Below, one piece after another: positions 11,888 to 26,653 of a stretch of DNA of 64,000 nt. Under the pieces are notes generated by a model that was given only the letters and a program-made list of their open reading frames with translations, did not search any database and was not told the origin of the DNA. Position 1 is the stretch's first letter. Each line of letters starts with the position of its first letter. The stretch comes from Megascapheus bottae (Eukaryota > Chordata > Mammalia > Rodentia > Geomyidae), in NCBI GenBank assembly GCA_024803745.1, contig JANJXV010000101.1, positions 2,535,001 to 2,599,000 of the forward strand, read 5' to 3'. A program made the translations under genes and the position numbers.

Positions 11888-13520
11888 ACACACACGGCAC
11901 ACACGACACACACGACACACACACGACACACACATGGCACACGACACTCATGACACACGACACACACGACACACACGACACACAACACACAGGACACACA
12001 ACACACACGACACACACACACGACACACACACGACACACACACGACACACACATGACACACATGACACATGACACACACATGACACAACACACACGACAC
12101 TCATGACACACGACACACACATGACACAACACACACGACACTCATGACACACGACACACACACGACACACACATGGCACACGACACTCATGACACACGAC
12201 ACACACGACACACACGACACACATGACACACACATGACACATGACACACATGACACACATGACACACATGACACACACGACACACACGACACACACGACA
12301 CACACAACGCACACATGTTTGTTGTGTGTGTTGTGTCATATGTCATTTGCGGCATGTGTGTCATTTGTGTCGTGTGTGTCATGTGTGTGTCATGTGTGTC
12401 GCTTGTGTCACGTGTGTCGTGTGTGTGTCATTTGTGTCATGTGTGTCGTGTGTCATGTGTGTCATGTGTGTGTTGTTGTGTGTTGTGTGTCGTGTGTGTC
12501 GCGTGTGTGTCATGTGTCATGTGTGTGTCATGTGTTTCGCATGTGTCGTGTGTGTGTCATGTGTGTCATGTGTGTCGTGTGTGTCGTGACACACGACACT
12601 CATGACACGACACACACACGACACACACATGGCACACGACACTCTTGACACACGACACACATGACACACACAACACACACGACACACAACACACACGACA
12701 CACACATGACACATTACACACATGACACACATGACACACATGACACACACGACACAAATGACACACACGACACTCACGACGCACACGTGTTTGTTGTGTG
12801 TGTTGTGTCATATGTCATTTGTGTCATGTGTGTGTCATTTGTGTCATGTGTGTGTCATGTGTGTGTCATGTGTGTCGCTTGTGTCGCGTGTGTCGTGTGT
12901 GTGTCTTGTGTGTCATCTGTGTGTTGTGTGTCGTGTGTGTCGTGTGTGTGTCATGTGTCATGTGTGTGTCATGTGTTTCGCGTGTCGTGTGTGTTTCATG
13001 TGTGTCATGTGTCGTGTGTGTGTGTCGTGTGTGTTGTGTGTCGTGTGTGTCGTTTGTGTCATGTGTGTCATGTGTGTCATGCGTGTCGTGTGTGTCGTGT
13101 GTGTCGTGTGTGTCATGTGTCATTTGTGTCATGTGTGTGTGTCATGTGTGTCATGTGTCGTGTGTGTGTCGTGTGTGTTGTGTGTCGTGTGTCATGTGTG
13201 TCATGTGTGTCGTGTGTGTCGTGTGTGTCATGTGTCATTTGTGTCATGTGTGTGTCGTGTGTCGTGTGTGTTGTGTGTCGTGTGTGTCGTGTGTGTCATG
13301 TGTGTCATGTGTGTCGTGTGTGTCGTGTGTGTCGTGTGTGTCATGTGTCATTTGTGTCATGTGTGTGTGTCGTGTGTCGTGTGTGTCGTGCGTGAGACAC
13401 ACATGTGATACACACACGACACACACGACGCACACGACACACAACACACACGACACACACGACACACACATGGCACACACAGACTCACAACACACACACG
13501 ACACTCATGACACACGACAT
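11888..13520. repeat. Beta-long spacer, two hairpins
   Basis: HA at 12,312-12,317, H3 at 12,586-12,587, H1 at 12,784-12,789, H2 at 13,400-13,407. The first CA arm lacks the CAAATGAC stretch seen in the longest beta copies. Confidence 0.92.
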
Positions 13521-13980
13521 GACAGAGGCACTGTAGGCGCAGGCGCAGTCCACCCCGGAGGTACGCACGCAGCTGACATTGACACTCATGCAGCTGATGT
13601 AACCGCTCAAGCACCTAGCAGGCTTAGATGCTCACTCAGGCAGCTGAGGCAGCTGCTCATGCAGCTGAGGGAGCCAGGCAGGCGCAGTCGGCACTGCGGC
13701 CGGGGTCGTGGGGGACGTCGGTTGCGCTGGGGCCGCGCGCACCACCGGGACACGCGGGACGAGGCGCCGAGGGCACGGAGAAAGCGCGCAGCGCAGCGCA
13801 GCGCCCAGGTCGGCCTGGCCGGGGCAGAAGCTGAGGAAGGGCCGGGCGAGCGCAGCCCCGGGGCGCTCGGGGCATGCAGGCCTGTCGGACGAGGGAGCCT
13901 CGGGTGGGGCCCGCGGGAGCCACGTGGCGGGCCGGGCGGTGGGCGGCGGGCCCGGGGCGGGCTGGACGGCAGCAGTGCCG
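13521..13980 (+). repeat. GC-rich core, type S
   Basis: Long GCAGC run, GCGCTCGG / GGGCCC haplotype. E-box 13,921-13,926, G-runs 13,929-13,961. Confidence 0.95.
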
Positions 13981-15064
13981 ACACACACGACACACACGAC
14001 ACACACACGACACACAACACACACGGTACATGACACACAACACACACGACACACACACACATGACACACATGACACACACGCGACACACACACATGACAC
14101 ACAACACACACGACACACACATGACACACACACGACACACCCATGAGACACATGACACATGACACACACATGACACACAACACACACACGACACTCATGA
14201 CACACGACACACACACGACACACACATGGCACACGACACTCATGACACACGACACACACGACACACACAACACACACGACACACAACACACACGACACAC
14301 ACACATGACACATGACACACATGACACACATGACACACATGACACACACGACACAAATGACACACGACACTCACGACGCACACGTGTTTTTTTGTGTGTT
14401 GTGTCATATGTCATTTGTGTCATGTGTGTGTCATTTGTGTCATGTGTGTGTCATGTGTGTGTCATGTGTGTCATCTGTGTGTTGTGTGTCGTGTGTGTGT
14501 CATGTGTGTCATCTGTGTGTTGTGTGTCGTGTGTGTCGTGTGTGTGTCATGTGTCAAGTGTGTGTCATGTGTTTCGCGTGTCGTGTGTGTGTCATGTGTG
14601 TCATGTGTCGTGTGTGTCTGTCGTGTGTGTTGTGTGTCGTGCGTGTCGTGTGTGTCGTGTGTGTCATGTGTCATTTGTGTCATGTGTGTGTCATGTGTGT
14701 CATGTGTCGTGTGTGTGTCGTGTGTGTTGTGTGTCATGTGTCATGTGTGTCATGTGTGTCGTGTGTGTCGTGTGTGTCATGTGTCATTTGTGTCATGTGT
14801 GTGTGTCTTGTGTGTTGTGTGTCGTGTGTGTCGTGTGTGTCATGTGTGTCATGTGTGTCGTGTGTGTCGTGTGTGTCGTGTGTGTCATGTGTCATTTGTG
14901 TCATGTGTGTGTGTCGTGTGTCATGTGTGTCGTGCGTGAGACACACATGTGATACACACACGACACACACGACGCACACGACACACAACACACACGACAC
15001 ACACGACACACACATGGCACACACAGACTCACAACACACACACGACACTCATGACACACGACAT
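13981..15064. repeat. Alpha spacer with longer TG arm
   Basis: H1 at 14,381-14,386 with T7, H2 at 14,944-14,951. The TG arm is 113 bp longer than in the 971-bp alpha copies, consistent with one extra 108-117 bp sub-repeat. Confidence 0.92.
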
Positions 15065-15670
15065 GACAGAGGCACTGTAGGCGCAGGCGCAGTCCACCCC
15101 GGAGGTACGCACGTAGTTGACGTACATGTCCACAGTTCCTGACAGAGGCTCTGTAGGCGCAGGCGCAGTCCACTCCGGAGTACGCACATAGTTGACTTAG
15201 ATGTCCACAGCTCCTGACAGAGGCACTGTAGGCGCAGACGCAGTCCACCCCGGAGGTACGCACGCAGCTGACATTGACACTCATGCAGCTGATGTAACCG
15301 CTCAAGCACCTAGCAGGCTTAGATGCTCACTCAGGCAGCTGAGGCAGCTGCTCATGCAGCTGAGGGAGCCAGGCAGGCGCAGTCGGCACTGCGGCCGGGG
15401 TCGTGGGGGACGTCGGTTGCGCTGGGGCCGCGCGCACCACCGGGACACGCGGGACGAGGCGCCGAGGGCACGGAGAAAGCGCGCAGCGCAGCGCCCAGGT
15501 CGCCCTGGGCGGGGCAGAAGCTGAGGAAGGGCCGGGCGAGCGCAGCCCCGGGGTGCTCGGGGGATGCAGGCCTGTCGGACGAGGGAGCCTCGGGTGGGGC
15601 CCGCGGGAGCCACGTGGCGGGCCGGGTGGTGGGCGGCGAGGCCGGGGCGGGCTGGACGGCAGCAGTGCCG
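15065..15670 (+). repeat. GC-rich core, type L
   Basis: Three lead elements, short GCAGC run. Private changes CCCTGGGCGG and CGGGGGATGC, the latter shared with 30,722-31,332. E-box 15,611-15,616, G-runs 15,619-15,651. Confidence 0.95.
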
Positions 15671-16842
15671 ACACACACGGCACACACGACACACACGACA
15701 CACACACGACACACACATGGCACACGACATTCATGACACACGACACACACGACACACACGACACACAACACACAGGACACACAACACACACGACACACAC
15801 ACACGACACACACACGACACACAACACACACATGACACAGGACACTCATGACAAATGACACACACACGACACACACACGACACACACATGACACACATGA
15901 CACATGACACACACATGCCACAACACACACGACACTCATGACACACGACACACACACGACACACACATGGCACACGACACTCATGACACACGACACACAT
16001 GACACACAACACACACGACACACACACGCGACACACATGACACACACATGACACATGACACACCTGACACACACGACACAAATGACACACACGACACTCA
16101 CGACGCACACGTGTTTGTTGTGTGTGTTGTGTCATATGTCATTTGTGTCATGTGTGTGTCATTTGTGTCATGTGAGTGTCATGTGTGTGTCATGTGTGTC
16201 GCTTGTGTCGCGTGTGTCGTGTGTGTGTCTTGTGTGTCATCTGTGTGTTGTGTGTCGTGTGTGTCGTGTGTGTGTCATGTGTCATGTGTGTGTCATGTGT
16301 TTCGCGTGTCGTGTGTGTGTCGTGTGTCATGTGTCGTGTGTGTGTGTCGTGTGTGTTGTGTGTCGTGTGTGTCGTTTGTGTCATGTGTGTCATGTGTGTC
16401 GTGCGTGTCGTGTGTGTCGTGTGTGTCGTGTGTGTCATGTGTCATTTGTGTCATGTGTGTGTGTCATGTGTGTCATGTGTCGTGTGTGTGTCGTGTGTGT
16501 TGTGTGTCGTGTGTCATGTGTGTCATGTGTGTCGTGTGTGTCGTGTGTGTCATGTGTCATTTGTGTCATGTGTGTGTCGTGTGTCGTGTGTGTTGTGTGT
16601 CGTGTGTGTCGTGTGTGTCATGTGTGTCATGTGTGTCGTGTGTGTCGTGTGTGTCGTGTGTGTCATGTGTCATTTGTGTCATGTGTGTGTGTCGTGTGTC
16701 ATGTGTGTCGTGCGTGAGACACACATGTGATACACACACGACACACACGACGCACACGACACACAACACACACGACACACACGACACACACATGGCACAC
16801 ACAGACTCACAACACACACACGACACTCATGACACACGACAT
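15671..16842. repeat. Beta-single spacer
   Basis: One hairpin: H1 at 16,108-16,113, H2 at 16,722-16,729. It has an ATGCCACAAC mark near 15,916 and GTGAGTGTC in the TG arm near 16,173, the latter also near 20,365. Confidence 0.92.
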
Positions 16843-17448
16843 GACAGAGGCACTGTAGGCGCAGGCGCAGTCCACCCCGGAGGTACGCACGTAGTTGACG
16901 TACATGTCCACAGTTCCTGACAGAGGCTCTGTAGGCGCAGGCGCAGTCCACTCCGGAGTACGCACATAGTTGACTTAGATGTCCACAGCTCCTGACAGAG
17001 GCACTGTAGGCGCAGACGCAGTCCACCCCGGAGGTACGCACGCAGCTGACATTGACACTCATGCAGCTGATGTAACCGCTCAAGCACCTAGCAGGCTTAG
17101 ATGCTCACTCAGGCAGCTGAGGCAGCTGCTCATGCAGCTGAGGGAGCCAGGCAGGCGCAGTCGGCACTGCGGCCGGGGTCGTGGGGGACGTCGGTTGCGC
17201 TGGGGCCGCGCGCACCACCGGGACACGCGGGACGAGGCGCCGAGGGCACGGAGAAAGCGCGCAGCGCAGCGCCCAGGTCGCCCTGGCCGGGGCAGAAGCT
17301 GAGGAAGGGCCGGGCGAGCGCAGCCCCGGGGTGCTCGGGGCATGCAGGCCTGTCGGACGAGGGAGCTTCGGGTGGGGCCCGCGGGAGCCACGTGGCGGGC
17401 CGGGTGGTGGGCGGCGAGGCCGGGGCGGGCTGGACGGCAGCAGTGCCG
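16843..17448 (+). repeat. GC-rich core, type L
   Basis: Three lead elements, short GCAGC run, AGCTTCGG. E-box 17,389-17,394, G-runs 17,397-17,429. Confidence 0.95.
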
Positions 17449-19477
17449 ACACACACGGCACACACGACACACACGACACACACACGACACACACATGGCA
17501 CACGACATTCATGACACACGACACACACGACACACACGACACACAACACACAGGACACACAACACACACGACACACACACACGACACACACACGACACAC
17601 AACACACACATGACACAGGACACTCATGACAAATGACACACACACGACACACACACGACACACACATGACACACATGACACATGACACACACATGCCACA
17701 ACACACACGACACTCATGACACACGACACACACACGACACACACATGGCACACGACACTCATGACACACGACACACATGACACACACGACACACATGACA
17801 CACAACACACACGACACACACACGCGACACACATGACACACACATGACACATGACACACCTGACACACACGACACAAATGACACACACACGACACACACA
17901 TGGCACACGACACTCATGACACACGACACACACGACACACATGACACACAACACACAGGACACACAACACACACGACACACACACACGACACACACACGA
18001 CACACACACGACACACACATGACACACATGACACATGACACACACATGACACAACACACACGACACTCATGACACACGACACACACATGACACAACACAC
18101 ACGACACTCATGACACACGACACACACACGACACACACATGGCACACGACACTCATGACACACGACACACACGACACACACGACACACATGACACACACA
18201 TGACACATGACACACATGACACACATGACACACATGACACACACGACACACACGACACACACGACACACACAACGCACACATGTTTGTTGTGTGTGTTGT
18301 GTCATATGTCATTTGCGGCATGTGTGTCATTTGTGTCGTGTGTGTCATGTGTGTGTCATGTGTGTCGCTTGTGTCACGTGTGTCGTGTGTGTGTCATTTG
18401 TGTCATGTGTGTCGTGTGTCATGTGTGTCATGTGTGTGTTGTTGTGTGTTGTGTGTCGTGTGTGTCGCGTGTGTGTCATGTGTCATGTGTGTGTCATGTG
18501 TTTCGCATGTGTCGTGTGTGTGTCATGTGTGTCATGTGTGTCGTGTGTGTCGTGACACACGACACTCATGACACGACACACACACGACACACACATGGCA
18601 CACGACACTCTTGACACACGACACACATGACACACACAACACACACGACACACAACACACACGACACACACATGACACATTACACACATGACACACATGA
18701 CACACATGACACACACGACACAAATGACACACACGACACTCACGACGCACACGTGTTTGTTGTGTGTGTTGTGTCATATGTCATTTGTGTCATGTGTGTG
18801 TCATTTGTGTCATGTGTGTGTCATGTGTGTGTCATGTGTGTCGCTTGTGTCGCGTGTGTCGTGTGTGTGTCTTGTGTGTCATCTGTGTGTTGTGTGTCGT
18901 GTGTGTCGTGTGTGTGTCATGTGTCATGTGTGTGTCATGTGTTTCGCGTGTCGTGTGTGTTTCATGTGTGTCATGTGTCGTGTGTGTGTGTCGTGTGTGT
19001 TGTGTGTCGTGTGTGTCGTTTGTGTCATGTGTGTCATGTGTGTCATGCGTGTCGTGTGTGTCGTGTGTGTCATGTGTCATTTGTGTCATGTGTGTGTGTC
19101 ATGTGTGTCATGTGTCGTGTGTGTGTCGTGTGTGTTGTGTGTCGTGTGTCATGTGTGTCATGTGTGTCGTGTGTGTCGTGTGTGTCATGTGTCATTTGTG
19201 TCATGTGTGTGTCGTGTGTCGTGTGTGTTGTGTGTCGTGTGTGTCGTGTGTGTCATGTGTGTCATGTGTGTCGTGTGTGTCGTGTGTGTCGTGTGTGTCA
19301 TGTGTCATTTGTGTCATGTGTGTGTGTCGTGTGTCGTGTGTGTCGTGCGTGAGACACACATGTGATACACACACGACACACACGACGCACACGACACACA
19401 ACACACACGACACACACGACACACACATGGCACACACAGACTCACAACACACACACGACACTCATGACACACGACAT
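17449..19477. repeat. Beta-long spacer, two hairpins
   Basis: HA at 18,278-18,283, H3 at 18,552-18,553, H1 at 18,750-18,755, H2 at 19,357-19,364. Length equals that of 5,979-8,007. Confidence 0.93.
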
Positions 19478-19937
19478 GACAGAGGCACTGTAGGCGCAGG
19501 CGCAGTCCACCCCGGAGGTACGCACGCAGCTGACATTGACACTCATGCAGCTGATGTAACCGCTCAAGCACCTAGCAGGCTTAGATGCTCACTCAGGCAG
19601 CTGAGGCAGCTGCTCATGCAGCTGAGGGAGCCAGGCAGGCGCAGTCGGCACTGCGGCCGGGGTCGTGGGGGACGTCGGTTGCGCTGGGGCCGCGCGCACC
19701 ACCGGGACACGCGGGACGAGGCGCCGAGGGCACGGAGAAAGCGCGCAGCGCAGCGCAGCGCCCAGGTCGGCCTGGCCGGGGCAGAAGCTGAGGAAGGGCC
19801 GGGCGAGCGCAGCCCCGGGGCGCTCGGGGCATGCAGGCCTGTCGGACGAGGGAGCCTCGGGTGGGGCCCGCGGGAGCCACGTGGCGGGCCGGGCGGTGGG
19901 CGGCGGGCCCGGGGCGGGCTGGACGGCAGCAGTGCCG
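19478..19937 (+). repeat. GC-rich core, type S
   Basis: Long GCAGC run, GCGCTCGG / GGGCCC haplotype. E-box 19,878-19,883, G-runs 19,886-19,918. Confidence 0.95.
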
Positions 19938-21025
19938 ACACACACGACACACACGACACACACACGACACACAACACACACGGTACATGACACACAACAC
20001 ACACGACACACACACACATGACACACATGACACACACGCGACACACACACATGACACACAACACACACGACACACACATGACACACACACGACACATGAC
20101 ACACACATGCCACAACACACACGACACTCATGACACACGACACACACACGACACACACATGGCACACGACACTCATGACACACGACACACATGACACACA
20201 ACACACACGACACACACACGCGACACACATGACACACACATGACACATGACACACCTGACACACACGACACAAATGACACACACGACACTCACGACGCAC
20301 ACGTGTTTGTTGTGTGTGTTGTGTCATATGTCATTTGTGTCATGTGTGTGTCATTTGTGTCATGTGAGTGTCATGTGTGTGTCATGTGTGTCGCTTGTGT
20401 CGCGTGTGTCGTGTGTGTGTCTTGTGTGTCATCTGTGTGTTGTGTGTCGTGTGTGTCGTGTGTGTGTCATGTGTCATGTGTGTGTCATGTGTTTCGCGTG
20501 TCGTGTGTGTGTCGTGTGTCATGTGTCGTGTGTGTGTGTCGTGTGTGTTGTGTGTCGTGTGTGTCGTTTGTGTCATGTGTGTCATGTGTGTCGTGCGTGT
20601 CGTGTGTGTCGTGTGTGTCGTGTGTGTCATGTGTCATTTGTGTCATGTGTGTGTGTCATGTGTGTCATGTGTCGTGTGTGTGTCGTGTGTGTTGTGTGTC
20701 GTGTGTCATGTGTGTCATGTGTGTCGTGTGTGTCGTGTGTGTCATGTGTCATTTGTGTCATGTGTGTGTCGTGTGTCGTGTGTGTTGTGTGTCGTGTGTG
20801 TCGTGTGTGTCATGTGTGTCATGTGTGTCGTGTGTGTCGTGTGTGTCGTGTGTGTCATGTGTCATTTGTGTCATGTGTGTGCGTCGTGTGTCATGTGTGT
20901 CGTGCGTGAGACACACATGTGATACACACACGACACACACGACGCACACGACACACAACACACACGACACACACATGGCACACACAGACTCACAACACAC
21001 ACACGACACTCATGACACACGACAT
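19938..21025. repeat. Chimeric alpha/beta spacer
   Basis: Starts as alpha (GGTACATGAC near 19,982), switches near 20,095 to a beta-single arm (ATGCCACAAC near 20,107), and has the beta hinge without T7. H1 at 20,300-20,305, H2 at 20,914-20,921. The final CA lead-in lacks one 9-bp unit, so H2 is 112 instead of 121 bp from the core. Confidence 0.9.
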
Positions 21026-21631
21026 GACAGAGGCACTGTAGGCGCAGGCGCAGTCCACCCCGGAGGTACGCACGTAGTTGACGTACATGTCCACAGTTCC
21101 TGACAGAGGCTCTGTAGGCGCAGGCGCAGTCCACTCCGGAGTACGCACATAGTTGACTTAGATGTCCACAGCTCCTGACAGAGGCACTGTAGGCGCAGAC
21201 GCAGTCCACCCCGGAGGTACGCACGCAGCTGACATTGACACTCATGCAGCTGATGTAACCGCTCAAGCACCTAGCAGGCTTAGATGCTCACTCAGGCAGC
21301 TGAGGCAGCTGCTCATGCAGCTGAGGGAGCCAGGCAGGCGCAGTCGGCACTGCGGCCGGGGTCGTGGGGGACGTCGGTTGCGCTGGGGCCGCGCGCACCA
21401 CCGGGACACGCGGGACGAGGCGCCGAGGGCACGGAGAAAGCGCGCAGCGCAGCGCCCAGGTCGCCCTGGCCGGGGCAGAAGCTGAGGAAGGGCCGGGCGA
21501 GCGCAGCCCCGGGGTGCTCGGGGCATGCAGGCCTGTCGGACGAGGGAGCTTCGGGTGGGGCCCGCGGGAGCCACGTGGCGGGCCGGGTGGTGGGCGGCGA
21601 GGCCGGGGCGGGCTGGACGGCAGCAGTGCCG
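21026..21631 (+). repeat. GC-rich core, type L
   Basis: Three lead elements, short GCAGC run, AGCTTCGG. E-box 21,572-21,577, G-runs 21,580-21,612. Confidence 0.95.
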
Positions 21632-23669
21632 ACACACACGGCACACACGACACACACGACACACACACGACACACACATGGCACACGACATTCATGACAC
21701 ACGACACACACGACACACACGACACACAACACACAGGACACACAACACACACGACACACACACACGACACACACACGACACACAACACACACATGACACA
21801 GGACACTCATGACAAATGACACACACACGACACACACACGACACACACATGACACACATGACACATGACACACACATGCCACAACACACACGACACTCAT
21901 GACACACGACACACACACGACACACACATGGCACACGACACTCATGACACACGACACACATGACACACACGACACACATGACACACAACACACACGACAC
22001 ACACACGCGACACACATGACACACACATGACACATGACACACCTGACACACACGACACAAATGACACACACACGACACACACATGGCACACGACACTCAT
22101 GACACACGACACACACGACACACATGACACACAACACACAGGACACACAACACACACGACACACACACACGACACACACACGACACACACACGACACACA
22201 CATGACACACATGACACATGACACACACATGACACAACACACACGACACTCATGACACACGACACACACATGACACAACACACACGACACTCATGACACA
22301 CGACACACACACGACACACACATGGCACACGACACTCATGACACACGACACACACGACACACACGACACACATGACACACACATGACACATGACACACAT
22401 GACACACATGACACACATGACACACACGACACACACGACACACACGACACACACAACGCACACATGTTTGTTGTGTGTGTTGTGTCATATGTCATTTGCG
22501 GCATGTGTGTCATTTGTGTCGTGTGTGTCATGTGTGTGTCATGTGTGTCGCTTGTGTCACGTGTGTCGTGTGTGTGTCATTTGTGTCATGTGTGTCGTGT
22601 GTCATGTGTGTCATGTGTGTGTTGTTGTGTGTTGTGTGTCGTGTGTGTCGCGTGTGTGTCATGTGTCATGTGTGTGTCATGTGTTTCGCATGTGTCGTGT
22701 GTGTGTCATGTGTGTCATGTGTGTCGTGTGTGTCGTGACACACGACACTCATGACACGACACACACACGACACACACATGGCACACAACACTCTTGACAC
22801 ACGACACACATGACACACACAACACACACGACACACAACACACACGACACACACATGACACATTACACACATGACACACATGACACACATGACACACACG
22901 ACACAAATGACACACACGACACTCACGACGCACACGTGTTTGTTGTGTGTGTTGTGTCATATGTCATTTGTGTCATGTGTGTGTCATTTGTGTCATGTGT
23001 GTGTCATGTGTGTGTCATGTGTGTCGCTTGTGTCGCGTGTGTCGTGTGTGTGTCTTGTGTGTCATCTGTGTGTTGTGTGTCGTGTGTGTCGTGTGTGTGT
23101 CATGTGTCATGTGTGTGTCATGTGTTTCGCGTGTCGTGTGTGTTTCATGTGTGTCATGTGTCGTGTGTGTGTGTCGTGTGTGTTGTGTGTCGTGTGTGTC
23201 GTTTGTGTCATGTGTGTCATGTGTGTCATGCGTGTCGTGTGTGTCGTGTGTGTCGTGTGTGTCATGTGTCATTTGTGTCATGTGTGTGTGTCATGTGTGT
23301 CATGTGTCGTGTGTGTGTCGTGTGTGTTGTGTGTCGTGTGTCATGTGTGTCATGTGTGTCGTGTGTGTCGTGTGTGTCATGTGTCATTTGTGTCATGTGT
23401 GTGTCGTGTGTCGTGTGTGTTGTGTGTCGTGTGTGTCGTGTGTGTCATGTGTGTCATGTGTGTCGTGTGTGTCGTGTGTGTCGTGTGTGTCATGTGTCAT
23501 TTGTGTCATGTGTGTGTGTCGTGTGTCGTGTGTGTCGTGCGTGAGACACACATGTGATACACACACGACACACACGACGCACACGACACACAACACACAC
23601 GACACACACGACACACACATGGCACACACAGACTCACAACACACACACGACACTCATGACACACGACAT
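21632..23669. repeat. Beta-long spacer, two hairpins
   Basis: HA at 22,461-22,466, H3 at 22,735-22,736, H1 at 22,933-22,938, H2 at 23,549-23,556. Nine bases longer than 17,449-19,477, one extra 9-mer in the second TG arm. Confidence 0.93.
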
Positions 23670-24129
23670 GACAGAGGCACTGTAGGCGCAGGCGCAGTCC
23701 ACCCCGGAGGTACGCACGCAGCTGACATTGACACTCATGCAGCTGATGTAACCGCTCAAGCACCTAGCAGGCTTAGATGCTCACTCAGGCAGCTGAGGCA
23801 GCTGCTCATGCAGCTGAGGGAGCCAGGCAGGCGCAGTCGGCACTGCGGCCGGGGTCGTGGGGGACGTCGGTTGCGCTGGGGCCGCGCGCACCACCGGGAC
23901 ACGCGGGACGAGGCGCCGAGGGCACGGAGAAAGCGCGCAGCGCAGCGCAGCGCCCAGGTCGGCCTGGCCGGGGCAGAAGCTGAGGAAGGGCCGGGCGAGC
24001 GCAGCCCCGGGGCGCTCGGGGCATGCAGGCCTGTCGGACGAGGGAGCCTCGGGTGGGGCCCGCGGGAGCCACGTGGCGGGCCGGGCGGTGGGCGGCGGGC
24101 CCGGGGCGGGCTGGACGGCAGCAGTGCCG
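23670..24129 (+). repeat. GC-rich core, type S
   Basis: Long GCAGC run, GCGCTCGG / GGGCCC haplotype. E-box 24,070-24,075, G-runs 24,078-24,110. Confidence 0.95.
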
Positions 24130-25222
24130 ACACACACGACACACACGACACACACACGACACACAACACACACGGTACATGACACACAACACACACGACA
24201 CACACACACATGACACACATGACACACACGCGACACACACACATGACACACAACACACACGACACACACATGACACACATGACACATGACACACACATGC
24301 CACAACACACACGACACTCATGACACACGACACACACACGACACACACATGGCACACGACACTCATGACACACAACACACACGACACACAACACACACGA
24401 CACACACATGACACATTACACACATGACACACATGACACACATGACACACACGACACAAATGACACACACGACACTCACGACGCACACGTGTTTGTTGTG
24501 TGTGTTGTGTCATATGTCATTTGTGTCATGTGTGTGTCATTTGTGTCATGTGTGTGTCATGTGTGTGTCATGTGTGTCGCTTGTGTCGCGTGTGTCGTGT
24601 GTGTGTCTTGTGTGTCATCTGTGTGTTGTGTGTCGTGTGTGTCGTGTGTGTGTCATGTGTCATGTGTGTGTCATGTGTTTCGCGTGTCGTGTGTGTTTCA
24701 TGTGTGTCATGTGTCGTGTGTGTGTGTCGTGTGTGTTGTGTGTCGTGTGTGTCGTTTGTGTCATGTGTGTCATGTGTGTCATGCGTGTCGTGTGTGTCGT
24801 GTGTGTCGTGTGTGTCATGTGTCATTTGTGTCATGTGTGTGTGTCATGTGTGTCATGTGTCGTGTGTGTGTCGTGTGTGTTGTGTGTCGTGTGTCATGTG
24901 TGTCATGTGTGTCGTGTGTGTCGTGTGTGTCATGTGTCATTTGTGTCATGTGTGTGTCGTGTGTCGTGTGTGTTGTGTGTCGTGTGTGTCGTGTGTGTCA
25001 TGTGTGTCATGTGTGTCGTGTGTGTCGTGTGTGTCGTGTGTGTCATGTGTCATTTGTGTCATGTGTGTGTGTCGTGTGTCGTGTGTGTCGTGCGTGAGAC
25101 ACACATGTGATACACACATGACACACACGACGCACACGACACACAACACACACGACACACACGACACACACATGGCACACACAGACTCACAACACACACA
25201 CGACACTCATGACACACGACAT
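24130..25222. repeat. Three-part chimeric spacer
   Basis: Alpha start (GGTACATGAC near 24,174), beta-single middle from about 24,265-24,290 (ATGCCACAAC near 24,297), and from about 24,370 the second CA arm of a beta-long unit (ACATTACAC near 24,413). H1 at 24,486-24,491, H2 at 25,102-25,109. Confidence 0.9.
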
Positions 25223-25682
25223 GACAGAGGCACTGTAGGCGCAGGCGCAGTCCACCCCGGAGGTACGCACGCAGCTGACATTGACACTCATGCAGCTGAT
25301 GTAACCGCTCAAGCACCTAGCAGGCTTAGATGCTCACTCAGGCAGCTGAGGCAGCTGCTCATGCAGCTGAGGGAGCCAGGCAGGCGCAGTCGGCACTGCG
25401 GCCGGGGTCGTGGGGGACGTCGGTTGCGCTGGGGCCGCGCGCACCACCGGGACACGCGGGACGAGGCGCCGAGGGCACGGAGAAAGCGCGCAGCGCAGCG
25501 CAGCGCCCAGGTCGGCCTGGCCGGGGCAGAAGCTGAGGAAGGGCCGGGCGAGCGCAGCCCCGGGGCGCTCGGGGCATGCAGGCCTGTCGGACGAGGGAGC
25601 CTCGGGTGGGGCCCGCGGGAGCCACGTGGCGGGCCGGGCGGTGGGCGGCGGGCCCGGGGCGGGCTGGACGGCAGCAGTGCCG
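25223..25682 (+). repeat. GC-rich core, type S
   Basis: Long GCAGC run, GCGCTCGG / GGGCCC haplotype. E-box 25,623-25,628, G-runs 25,631-25,663. Confidence 0.95.
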
Positions 25683-26653
25683 ACACACACGACACACTCG
25701 ACACACACTCGACACACAACACACACGGTACATGACACACAACACACACGACACACACACACATGACAAACATGACACACACGCGACACACACACATGAC
25801 ACACAACACACACGACACACACATGACACACACACGACACACCCATGAGACACATGACACATGACACACACATGACACACAACACACACACGACACTCAT
25901 GACACACGACACACACACGACACACACATGGCACACGACACTCATGACACACGACACACACGACACACACAACACACACGACACACAACACACACGACAC
26001 ACACACATGACACATGACACACATGACACACATGACACACATGACACACACGACACAAATGACACACGACACTCACGACGCACACGTGTTTTTTTGTGTG
26101 TTGTGTCATATGTCATTTGTGTCATGTGTGTGTCATTTGTGTCATGTGTGTGTCATGTGTGTGTCATGTGTGTCATCTGTGTGTTGTGTGTCGTGTGTGT
26201 GTCATGTGTGTCATCTGTGTGTTGTGTGTCGTGTGTGTCGTGTGTGTGTCATGTGTCAAGTGTGTGTCATGTGTTTCGCGTGTCGTGTGTGTGTCATGTG
26301 TGTCATGTGTCGTGTGTGTCTGTCGTGTGTGTTGTGTGTCATGTGTGTCGTGTGTGTCGTGTGTGTCATGTGTCATTTGTGTCATGTGTGTGTGTCTTGT
26401 GTGTTGTGTGTCGTGTGTGTCGTGTGTGTCATGTGTGTCATGTGTGTCGTGTGTGTCGTGTGTGTCGTGTGTGTCATGTGTCATTTGTGTCATGTGTGTG
26501 TGTCGTGTGTCATGTGTGTCGTGCGTGAGACACACATGTGATACACACACGACACACACGACGCACACGACACACAACACACACGACACACACGACACAC
26601 ACATGGCACACACAGACTCACAACACACACACGACACTCATGACACACGACAT
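25683..26653. repeat. Alpha spacer
   Basis: H1 at 26,083-26,088 with T7, H2 at 26,533-26,540. Private ATGACAAACATG near 25,763. Confidence 0.93.

Larger units (their letters stand above)
16843..20094. repeat. Copy of the block at 5,373-8,624
   Basis: L core, beta-long spacer, S core and the start of an alpha arm repeat the earlier block with a constant shift of 11,470 bp. Homology to the alpha arm stops near 20,094, where the spacer becomes beta-like. Confidence 0.85.
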
